Shown: positions 5,945 to 11,431 of the stretch, piece by piece
Numbering within the stretch: the stretch's first letter is position 1
Layout of the letters: each line of letters begins with the position of its first letter
Made by a program: the position numbers and the translations under genes
Assembly: GCA_003695455.1 (NCBI GenBank)
Contig: RFJF01000114.1
Coordinates: 1 to 11,431 of the forward strand
Length of the DNA stretch: 11,431 bases
Origin: Chloroflexota bacterium
GTDB lineage: Bacteria; Chloroflexota; Anaerolineae; 4572-78; J111
Direction: 5' to 3'
The notes under the pieces: model-generated
What the model saw: the letters and a program-made list of their open reading frames with translations, nothing else
Told to the model about the DNA's origin: nothing
Database searches by the model: none

Positions 5945-7292
5945 CCACGCCGGCGCGTTTGAATAATCCCGCACAAGCCGAGCGGGCTTCGCGCAGCAGG
6001 GCATCTTCATCCACAAACAGGATTTTTTTGTGGCGCATCAGGATTTTGCCGTTGACGATGACCGTGTCAACTTCGCGGGCGTTAATGTTGTAAACCAGCG
6101 CCGACGGTACGCGATGCACGGGCATGGCAAAGGGGGTGTTTAAATCAACCAGCGTAATGTCGGCCTTTTTGCCCACCTCCAGTGAACCGATGTCGTTGGG
6201 TAACCCGAACGCCTCCGCTCCGCCCCGGCAGGCCATGCGGAGTACGTCTTCCGGCAGCAGAATCATGGCGTTGAGCGTGTGTACCTTTTGCAGCAGCGCC
6301 GTTGTTTTAAGCACTTCCATCATATCCTGACTGTTGTTGCTGCCGGGGCCGTCGGTGCCCAGCGCCACGCTGATGCCCAAATCGAGCATCTCCGGGATGC
6401 GGGCCACGCCGGAGGCCAGATACATGTTGGCTACCGGGCAGTGAACCACAATCGCGCCGTGTTGGGCAATCATCCGCAATTCCTCGTCGCTGAGCCAGAC
6501 GCTGTGCACCAGTTGCACGCTGGAATCCAGCGCCCCCAATGAATCGAGCCATTCCACGTGGCGCAGACCGCGCTTGTCCAGGTCAATCTGCACCTCGGCG
6601 CGGCTTTCTGCCACGTGAATATGCGTGCCCATGCCCCATTCTTTTGCCAGCAAAAAGGTGCGGGTCATCGTTTCATCAGAGCAGCCCCACGGAATTAACG
6701 GCCCAAATTGCAGCCGCAGGCGGTTTTGGTGCTTGCCGTGCCACGTTTCTCGCAGGCGGGCCATCTCTTTGACAATGTGGTCCGGCGTTTCTTTAAACGC
6801 CTCGTGGTAATTCATATCGGCCCAGCCGCGAGCCATCATAAAGCGCAGGCCCGCCTCCTCGGCGGCGCGGAAAATGGCGTCGTCGTTGGCCGGTTCGGTG
6901 TGCACGTAATGGTGGTCGTTCACCGCCGTGCAGCCGCTGCGCACGTTTTCAACCATGCCCAACATTCCGGACAGATACGCTTCTTCTTTTTGCAGCACCC
7001 GGGCCACGGGCCAGATTGCCGATTCAAGCCATTGCAGCAGCGGTTTGTCGTCGGCCAGGCCGCGCAGAAACGTCTGGAACAGATGGGTGTGGGCGTTGAC
7101 CATGCCCGGCATCACAGCCATCAGGTTGGCGTTGATGACGGTTTCGGCGCGGGTGCGGAGTTCCTCCGGCGGCGACCCCGCACCAACGGCCGCGATGCGG
7201 TCATTTTCTACCCACACATATCCCGGCGAGTGAATTTCGTCGTTATCATTGACGGTGACAATTGCACCGTTTTCAATCAGAATTGTGCTCAA
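5928..7292 (-). CDS. Amidohydrolase-superfamily deaminase (SsnA / 8-oxoguanine deaminase / AtzA-like)
   Basis: A start at TTG 7292 (TTGAGCACA, preceded by a GGTGGTG Shine-Dalgarno-like stretch and 1 nt after the upstream TAA) gives 454 residues, the usual family length. The only in-frame ATG upstream (7442) would add 50 residues lying inside the dehydrogenase gene. The subtype-III amidohydrolase signature is complete: VNAHTHLFQTFLRG (65-78; metal ligands H68, H70), HIHVAE (224-229; H226, E229), VHSVWL (H263) and TDGPGSNNSQDMMEV (313-327; D314). The family deaminates or hydrolyses aminopurines, pterins, triazines and similar rings. The LRGLADDKPLLQWL stretch resembles 8-oxoguanine deaminases. 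SsnA is a partner of XdhD and YgeW in the E. coli purine cluster. The last codons and stop are made from the TGAACAA 7-bp repeat that fills the next spacer. Confidence 0.9.
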   Translation of the reverse strand: MSTILIENGAIVTVNDNDEIHSPGYVWVENDRIAAVGAGSPPEELRTRAETVINANLMAVMPGMVNAHTHLFQTFLRGLADDKPLLQWLESAIWPVARVLQKEEAYLSGMLGMVENVRSGCTAVNDHHYVHTEPANDDAIFRAAEEAGLRFMMARGWADMNYHEAFKETPDHIVKEMARLRETWHGKHQNRLRLQFGPLIPWGCSDETMTRTFLLAKEWGMGTHIHVAESRAEVQIDLDKRGLRHVEWLDSLGALDSSVQLVHSVWLSDEELRMIAQHGAIVVHCPVANMYLASGVARIPEMLDLGISVALGTDGPGSNNSQDMMEVLKTTALLQKVHTLNAMILLPEDVLRMACRGGAEAFGLPNDIGSLEVGKKADITLVDLNTPFAMPVHRVPSALVYNINAREVDTVIVNGKILMRHKKILFVDEDALLREARSACAGLFKRAGVEINEQ

Positions 7293-7293
7293 C

Positions 7294-8328
7294 TTACACC
7301 ACCCGGTACTTGATTGGTTGGTTGTGAATGTGGTTGGCAATATTGGTGAAATCAGCAAACCGTTCATTGGCAGCGGCGGCCGTGGCCCCGGCGGCAGTGT
7401 GCGGCGTGAGCAGCACGTTGTAATTTTGCTTTGCCAGCGCAATCAGCGGGTTATCCGGCTTGAGCGGTTCCCACTCAAACGTATCCAGCGCCGCGCCGCC
7501 CACTTTGCCCGATTTCACGGCGTGGGCCAGTTCGGCTTCGTCAATCACGCTGCCACTGCCGCAGCTTACCAGGCAGACTCCGGTTTTCATTTGGGCAAAA
7601 CTGGCCGCGTTGATGAACATATCGGTTTCAGGGAAGTAGGGCAGCAAGTTGACCAGAAAATCACTTTGGGCGTACAGGGCGGGCAGTTGGGCGTACGTCA
7701 GCCCCAATTCCCGTTCAACTGTGTTTGGCAGCCGGCGGCGCTTGTTGTACAGAACTGTCACATCCCAGCCCGCCAGCCGCCGGGCCAGCTCCACGCCAAT
7801 TTCACCAAACCCCAAAATGCCGATGGTTTTTTGCCACAATCCTTCCACGTCATTCCGCCCCGACCAGTTGTAGGCAAAGGTGTCCTCGTCGGTGCGTTTG
7901 CTTTCGCCCCAGTAGGGCGTAGCATCGAGCGCAATTCGCTCAACCTCGCGCAATTTTTTACCCAGCGCCAGCATTTGCATGACCAAATGTTCCGCCACCC
8001 GGATGACGGTGCCCACTGGCCAGCGGCACACAATCACGCCGGCGGCCCGCGCCGCGTCCGTGTCAATATCGTACGTCAGCGAGCCGAGCCGCAGAATGAG
8101 TTTCAGGTTGGGCGCCGCGCCAATCATTCCGGCGTCAACCACGCCGGTGCGCTCCGAGATGAAATATTCGGCATCGGCCAGATGCGCCAGCAACGTCTCC
8201 CGGTCTGGCTGGCGCAGCATGGTGATGTCCAGATAATCCGGCGCCGCGCTCAGCGCGGCCTGCTGGTGGCGCTGGCCGCGTTCGGTGGTAAAAACGGTTT
8301 TGTGCCGGGTTATTTTGTTACTTGTCAT
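7294..8328 (-). CDS. D-isomer-specific 2-hydroxyacid dehydrogenase family protein
   Basis: The 344-residue protein has the two-domain layout of the SerA/D-lactate dehydrogenase family. The NAD-binding motif is GFGEIG (173-178) with Asn195/Lys196/Arg197 after strand 2, and LDTFEWEPL (281-289) and LLTPHTAAG (306-314) supply the catalytic Glu287 and His310. The Arg that normally binds the substrate carboxylate (TARG motif) is Ser258 here (SCGSGSVIDE, 255-264), so activity on a plain 2-hydroxyacid is doubtful and the substrate may lack a carboxylate there. ATG 8328 overlaps the end of the cyclodeaminase gene by 11 bp, and a GGAGG lies 10 nt upstream inside that gene, indicating translational coupling. 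The basic stretch after strand 2 may favour NADP. The true substrate is unknown. Confidence 0.9.
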   Translation of the reverse strand: MTSNKITRHKTVFTTERGQRHQQAALSAAPDYLDITMLRQPDRETLLAHLADAEYFISERTGVVDAGMIGAAPNLKLILRLGSLTYDIDTDAARAAGVIVCRWPVGTVIRVAEHLVMQMLALGKKLREVERIALDATPYWGESKRTDEDTFAYNWSGRNDVEGLWQKTIGILGFGEIGVELARRLAGWDVTVLYNKRRRLPNTVERELGLTYAQLPALYAQSDFLVNLLPYFPETDMFINAASFAQMKTGVCLVSCGSGSVIDEAELAHAVKSGKVGGAALDTFEWEPLKPDNPLIALAKQNYNVLLTPHTAAGATAAAANERFADFTNIANHIHNQPIKYRVV

Positions 8329-8911
8329 TTGCGCTTTGCCTCCGAATGCGTTGAACGGGTGTCAGTTGTTCGATTTGTGTTTCCAGCGTCGCCAATTCCG
8401 GCTCAAATTTTTGCAGCAGGGCCGGCTCCGGCCAGATGCGCAGGTTGCTGTCAAGCAGCAGCAGGGCGGCCCGGGCTGCTGCCGCCAGCAGGCTGATTGC
8501 CATTTCCATATCGTCCCGCACCTGCTCCGAAACCTGACCACGGAACGCCTCCAACTCTTGCGCCGCGTTGATGCTCAATTGGCACACATCTGCGGGCATC
8601 CGGCACAGCAAGGTTTGCCCCTTTAACACCTGGCCCGCATCACGATGGGCCACAAATTCGGCAATGGCCGTGGCGTCACGGTCACACAAATCAAGCAAAT
8701 CAGATTGAATGACGCCCATTTTTTTTATTTGCGGCGCAATTTGGGCCACATTCTGCGCGCCGTGGGCCAAGCTGATTTTCATGCAGGCGTACCCCAGAGA
8801 TGCCGCCTGTGCCGCCGATGCCGCGATGACCGCGCCGGCCATGGCGTGGTGGCTGTTGCTGACCGTGGTTGAAAATTGGCGAATCGATTGGCCGGTAACG
8901 CCGGTGTTCAT
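8318..8911 (-). CDS. Cyclodeaminase/cyclohydrolase family protein (FTCD C-terminal-domain type)
   Basis: The 197-residue, largely helical protein has the length of the stand-alone formimino-tetrahydrofolate cyclodeaminase domain. It keeps DLLDLCDRDATAIAEFV (71-87), which contains the family's CxxDxxAF-like helix, and the late helix DDMEMAISLLAAAARAALLLLDSN (133-156). The Gly-rich folate-binding loop (usually PGGGS) is replaced by SHHAMAGAV (20-28), so cofactor binding may differ. In purine fermentation the cyclodeaminase turns formimino-THF into methenyl-THF and ammonia, which would suit this cluster. The start ATG overlaps the preceding stop as ATGA, and an AAGGGG ribosome site sits about 8 nt upstream. 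The family is fairly clear; the reaction is inference. Confidence 0.78.
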   Translation of the reverse strand: MNTGVTGQSIRQFSTTVSNSHHAMAGAVIAASAAQAASLGYACMKISLAHGAQNVAQIAPQIKKMGVIQSDLLDLCDRDATAIAEFVAHRDAGQVLKGQTLLCRMPADVCQLSINAAQELEAFRGQVSEQVRDDMEMAISLLAAAARAALLLLDSNLRIWPEPALLQKFEPELATLETQIEQLTPVQRIRRQSANDK

Positions 8912-9777
8912 TCGTTGAGCCCCTTCAGAATGTGACCGGCAGTTTTTTGGCGGCTTTGCACGCTGCTGCTGGTATCAAACCAGGTGCGCCAGTAGCGCAA
9001 TTTGCCCTGCGCAATCTCAAAAAAGGCCAGGTCTTCATCTGCGCCGCGCCGGCCGGTATCGGGGTTGGTGCAGGCAAAAGTCTGCTCGCAAAATCCAAAA
9101 TTCGGCTGCGCCGAATCGAACAGGACCCGTCGCGGCGTAACGTGTGTATCGGTGTAATTGGCAAAGTAAATTTCTGCGGCGCGAGCCACGTCAGGCCAAC
9201 CCTGCTGAAAATCCCACGGCGGGCAAACGCAAATTTCATCGTGAAATACCGCCCGCAGTTGCGCCAGCTCATGGCTGCTCCATGCCCGCGCGTGAGCGTG
9301 GATTATCTGCCTGGCAGCGGCCCGGCTGGGCGGCTGCCCTGAATCGCGGGCCGGCGACCAGCCGACCTCCGGCCACGGCTCGTTGATGCCGGTAATGATG
9401 CGGCGGCGGATGGTGTCCAGATAAAAGTGGAAATGGCGCATTCTGAGTTGATTGTCAAACTCAATAATTGTGCCGCCTTGCGTTTCCACACAATCGCCGT
9501 GTGCAACGGTGACGCTGCGTTGAATCCAGTAGACTCCGGCAGCTTGCTGTTCAACATCTACCAGTAATCGAACGATACGTAACTGGAGCGCCGTATAATT
9601 AAACATCTGCTCTTGCATGGCGGCGCAAACTTCGTCAATTCCCTGCCATGTAACCGCCCCAAAAGTGGCCGTTACGGCGGGGTGAATGTGTGCGCAAAAC
9701 TGGTCGGGGTTTTGCCTTTCAAGTGCGTTAAATTGGGCGCGGATGGCCGCCTCGGCAGCAGCCCGGTTGATTGCCAT
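8908..9777 (-). CDS. Tandem NTF2-like (SnoaL-type) domain protein
   Basis: The 289-residue protein appears to hold two cone-shaped NTF2-like domains. The first is about residues 5-128 (helix AAEAAIRAQFNALERQNPDQF, then ITxx strands ending in FHFYLDTIRR). The second is about 152-272 (AARQIIHAHARAWSSHELAQLRAVFHDEI, then WPDVARAAEIYFANY, ending LRYWRTWFDTS). Each has the pattern of a short N-terminal helix, an acidic His-Asp/Pro strand and a terminal Tyr/Trp-Phe-D strand. Such proteins act as small-molecule isomerases, dehydratases, cyclases or binding proteins, and no specific catalytic set can be assigned. It is the first structural gene after the regulator (39-bp gap, with a small hairpin) and is coupled to the cyclodeaminase by an ATGA overlap, so it likely acts in the same pathway. 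Confidence 0.8.
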   Translation of the reverse strand: MAINRAAAEAAIRAQFNALERQNPDQFCAHIHPAVTATFGAVTWQGIDEVCAAMQEQMFNYTALQLRIVRLLVDVEQQAAGVYWIQRSVTVAHGDCVETQGGTIIEFDNQLRMRHFHFYLDTIRRRIITGINEPWPEVGWSPARDSGQPPSRAAARQIIHAHARAWSSHELAQLRAVFHDEICVCPPWDFQQGWPDVARAAEIYFANYTDTHVTPRRVLFDSAQPNFGFCEQTFACTNPDTGRRGADEDLAFFEIAQGKLRYWRTWFDTSSSVQSRQKTAGHILKGLNE

Positions 9778-9792
9778 CTGTTACCTGTATTT

Positions 9793-9806
9793 GGCAGTCA
9801 TCTGCC
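9793..9806 (-). other. Small hairpin between regulator and NTF2-like gene
   Basis: On the minus strand GGCAG-ATGA-CTGCC forms a perfect 5-bp stem with a 4-nt loop, 16 nt before the NTF2-like ATG. There is no U-tract, so it is not a standard terminator; it might tune processing or translation. Confidence 0.3.
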
Positions 9807-9816
9807 GGATTTGAAA

Positions 9817-10353
9817 TTACAACGCAGGCGGGGTGATGCAGCAAATCAGCTCCAGCGTGCCATCCCCCACCGCCGAAAATTCCTGCAATAAATCACCGTC
9901 AAAATAAATACTGTCCCCTTCGTCCAGTTCGTGCGTGGTTTTACCCACGGTGATGCGCATTTTGCCGTGAACCACGTGCATCCACTGCTCAGTGGGTTTG
10001 TCCAGCGGCATGGCTTGCCGGCAGGCCCCCGGTTCCATTTTGATGAGCAGCGGCAGCATCTGGCGGGTGATTTCCGGCGATAGCAAATCGTAACCCATGT
10101 GAGAGTCCGGAAAGTAGAGGGTCCGGCGTTCGTTGGCGCGCACAACGGTGTTGGGACGGGTTTCATCCAGAAAATAAAACATGGGTACGTGCAGGGCAGT
10201 GGCAATGCTTTGCAGCGAGTTGAGCGAGGGGGAAATCTGGTTGTTTTCAATCTGGCTCAAAAAACCGGCCGTCAACCCGGTTTGCGCGCCCAGTTCACGC
10301 AGGCTGAGGCCCAGTTTTTTGCGCTGTCTGCGAACACGTTCGCCGATTTTCAC
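9817..10353 (-). CDS. XRE-family transcriptional regulator with C-terminal cupin domain
   Basis: GTG at 10353 is the start because a strong GGAGGG lies at 10358-10363, 4 nt upstream; an in-frame ATG at 10422 would add 23 residues from the promoter region. The 178-residue product has a helix-turn-helix (about 5-60: GERVRRQRKKLGLSLRELG, TGLTAGFLSQIENNQISPS) and a cupin (about 98-175: QWMHVVHGKMRITVG, LDEGDSIYFDGDLLQEF). This HTH_3 plus cupin_2 architecture is typical of one-component metabolite-sensing repressors of catabolic genes (PuuR/SutR-like). It is the first gene of the run that follows, so it likely controls that operon and itself. The ligand is unknown; the cupin lacks an obvious two-histidine metal set in the part I can see. 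Confidence 0.9.
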   Translation of the reverse strand: MKIGERVRRQRKKLGLSLRELGAQTGLTAGFLSQIENNQISPSLNSLQSIATALHVPMFYFLDETRPNTVVRANERRTLYFPDSHMGYDLLSPEITRQMLPLLIKMEPGACRQAMPLDKPTEQWMHVVHGKMRITVGKTTHELDEGDSIYFDGDLLQEFSAVGDGTLELICCITPPAL

Positions 10354-10357
10354 TGTG

Positions 10358-10363
10358 CCCTCC
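10358..10363 (-). promoter_or_regulatory. Ribosome binding site GGAGGG fixing the GTG start of the XRE gene
   Basis: A perfect anti-SD match 4 nt before GTG 10353 decides the start, against the longer frame beginning at ATG 10422. Confidence 0.7.
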
Positions 10364-10460
10364 GGGGGTAACCAAAAATCAATGAAGCGGCCAAAACGGG
10401 ATGCCTGACGAAGCCGGGGCAATGCTCAAAATGCTGAAGGGTAAGCTGTATAGTGAGTGT

Positions 10461-10478
10461 AAACAACGTATGCTGTTT
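10461..10478. promoter_or_regulatory. Candidate operator: AAACA-N8-TGTTT dyad
   Basis: Perfect 5-bp inverted arms sit just downstream of the predicted transcription start, where an XRE-cupin repressor would be expected to bind its own operon. The arms are short, so chance is possible. Confidence 0.3.
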
Positions 10479-10487
10479 GTGTACGGC

Positions 10488-10516
10488 ATCGTAGCACAGG
10501 TTAGACATTTTTACAA
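10488..10516 (-). promoter_or_regulatory. Candidate sigma-70-type promoter for the XRE regulator and following operon
   Basis: On the minus strand TTGTAA (10516-10511) and TACGAT (10493-10488) are separated by exactly 17 bp, with TGC directly before the -10 (extended -10). Each hexamer matches 4 of 6 consensus bases. It lies about 135 bp upstream of the GTG start. This is a by-eye prediction only. Confidence 0.4.
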
Positions 10517-10533
10517 ATCACCGGCAGGGTGGG

Positions 10534-11431
10534 TCAGGATTCGGCCGCCTCTGCCAGCACCGATAGCGGCAGCGGAAAAACAGGCGGGCGCACACTGAAC
10601 GCCCCCACCTGTGCCATCTGCTCGGCCGGCGAGCCGTTCAACCCCGCTTCGCGGGCGATGAGCCGCGCCGCCGGCTGGCCGCATACGCGCCCCTGGCAGT
10701 TGCCCATTCCGCAGCGGGTCAGCCCCTTCACCTCGGCCAGGCTGTGCGCCCCGGCCTCCACTGCCGCCCGAATCTCCCGCTGCCGCACCGACTCGCAGCG
10801 GCAAATGATGGTCTCGTCATCCGGCAGGGTGAACAGCCCCGGCGCGGGCGCAAACCACGCCCCCAGCAGCCGGGCAAAGCGGCGCCCGCCTGCCAGCGCG
10901 GACTTCTCGCGGGCCGCAACACGGTCCAGTTCAATGTCGGAGAGGAAGCCCGTGTGGTGCGCCGCCGCGGCCCCGGCAATTCGCCCCTCAATCCGGGCCA
11001 GTTCTGCCCCGCCGATGCCTGCCCCATCGCCGGCGGCAAACACGCCGGGGTAGGTGGTTTGCAGGTACTTGCCCCGTTGGGGAATCCAGCCGCCCAGTTC
11101 GTGGTCAAACCGGTGCTCGCAGCCCAGCATGCGGCTCAACTGCGTAGCGGGGGTGAATCCCCAACCGGTCAAAATGGTATCTACGGCAAGCGTTTCTTTT
11201 TTGCCGGGGATGGGCGCGCCGCCGGAATCAAGCGGAGCAATCACCGCCCCTGAGACAGACTCGTTGCCGTGGGCGGCCACCACCGACCAGCCGGAGCGCA
11301 GCGATACCCCGGCCCGGCGCAAAATTTGCCGGTAGCGCCAGCCGTCGAGCAACTGCGCCCGCCGGGCCAGCAGCGTTCCCGGCATTTTGAGGGCACGGGC
11401 TACCGGCAGCCGCCCGGCATCGAGAACCGCC
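10534..11431 (-). CDS. FAD/NAD(P)-dependent oxidoreductase, HcnB / opine-oxidase subunit A-like (5' end cut by window)
   Basis: Only the C-terminal 298 residues are in the window; the frame stays open to the right edge, so the apparent ATG at 11385 is internal. It shows the second FAD motif of the glutathione-reductase-like fold (YPGVFAAGDGAGIGGAELA, about 127-145 of the visible part), the IEGRIAGAAAA helix, and then a BFD-type [2Fe-2S] domain with CRC (210-212) and CGMGNCQGRVC (240-250). The tail RPPVFPLPL matches HcnB/OoxA/SoxA-type proteins, which oxidise amino acids, opines or sarcosine with partner subunits. No partner is in the window. Its stop is 180 bp before the XRE regulator start with no clear terminator, so it could be an upstream operon member or a separate unit. 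Confidence 0.85.
   Translation of the reverse strand, partial: AVLDAGRLPVARALKMPGTLLARRAQLLDGWRYRQILRRAGVSLRSGWSVVAAHGNESVSGAVIAPLDSGGAPIPGKKETLAVDTILTGWGFTPATQLSRMLGCEHRFDHELGGWIPQRGKYLQTTYPGVFAAGDGAGIGGAELARIEGRIAGAAAAHHTGFLSDIELDRVAAREKSALAGGRRFARLLGAWFAPAPGLFTLPDDETIICRCESVRQREIRAAVEAGAHSLAEVKGLTRCGMGNCQGRVCGQPAARLIAREAGLNGSPAEQMAQVGAFSVRPPVFPLPLSVLAEAAES

Larger units (their letters stand above)
10354..10533. other. Intergenic region between FAD oxidoreductase and XRE regulator
   Basis: This is the longest non-coding stretch in the window. It contains the promoter, dyad and ribosome site annotated separately. I see no convincing terminator for the upstream gene and no small ORF. Confidence 0.7.

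Noticed and set aside
7293..7442. 50-residue N-terminal extension of the amidohydrolase from ATG 7442
   Set aside because: It lies wholly inside the dehydrogenase gene, has no family similarity, and TTG 7292 has a ribosome site and gives the normal length.
7249..8496. 415-codon open frame on the + strand
   Set aside because: It is antisense to the hydroxyacid dehydrogenase and spans two gene junctions; no motifs or ribosome site are seen.
10354..10422. 23-residue extension of the XRE regulator from ATG 10422
   Set aside because: GGAGGG directly before GTG 10353 and the family's normal N-terminus favour the shorter form.
10517..10536. Rho-independent terminator after the FAD oxidoreductase
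   Set aside because: CACC/GGTG arms are only 4 bp and no T-run follows on the minus strand.

Overview
The window reads as part of one large catabolic gene cluster from a bacterium of roughly 58-60 % GC. Every convincing gene is on the minus strand, so transcription runs from high to low coordinates. The gene content (XdhD-like molybdenum hydroxylase, LLM-class flavoprotein, cyclodeaminase, SsnA-type amidohydrolase) and the seven-base-periodic spacers suggest Chloroflexota (Anaerolineae/Caldilineae-like). That placement is an inference: there is no rRNA or marker gene here.

Layout in transcription order. At the right edge is the C-terminal part of an HcnB/opine-oxidase-A-like FAD oxidoreductase with a BFD-type [2Fe-2S] domain (10534-11431, cut by the window). 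A 180-bp spacer follows, with a plausible promoter and a dyad symmetry. Next is an XRE-cupin regulator with a GTG start (9817-10353). Then comes a tightly packed run: a tandem NTF2-like protein (8908-9777), a cyclodeaminase/cyclohydrolase-family protein (8318-8911), a D-2-hydroxyacid dehydrogenase-family protein (7294-8328) and an SsnA/8-oxoguanine-deaminase-family amidohydrolase with a TTG start (5928-7292). After that the genes are spaced out: a pteridine-reductase-like SDR (5142-5894), an LLM-class flavin/F420 oxidoreductase (4043-5035), a YgeW-type transcarbamoylase (2958-3950) and an XdhD-type molybdenum hydroxylase (1-2843, 3' end cut). The spacers of this left half are filled with degenerate 7-bp (and one 9-bp) tandem repeats, which spill into coding sequence at two gene ends.

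XdhD, SsnA and YgeW are partners in the E. coli-type cluster linked to anaerobic purine/urate breakdown. A cyclodeaminase would fit the formimino-tetrahydrofolate step of purine fermentation. The most economical reading is a purine or related N-heterocycle (possibly pterin) degradation operon, in a version carrying an SDR, an LLM enzyme, a hydroxyacid dehydrogenase and an NTF2-like protein that the E. coli set lacks. The most striking detail is that all eight iron-sulfur cysteine positions of the XdhD N-terminal ferredoxin-like domain are replaced. Two other redox enzymes (SDR and hydroxyacid dehydrogenase) also lack a canonical catalytic residue.
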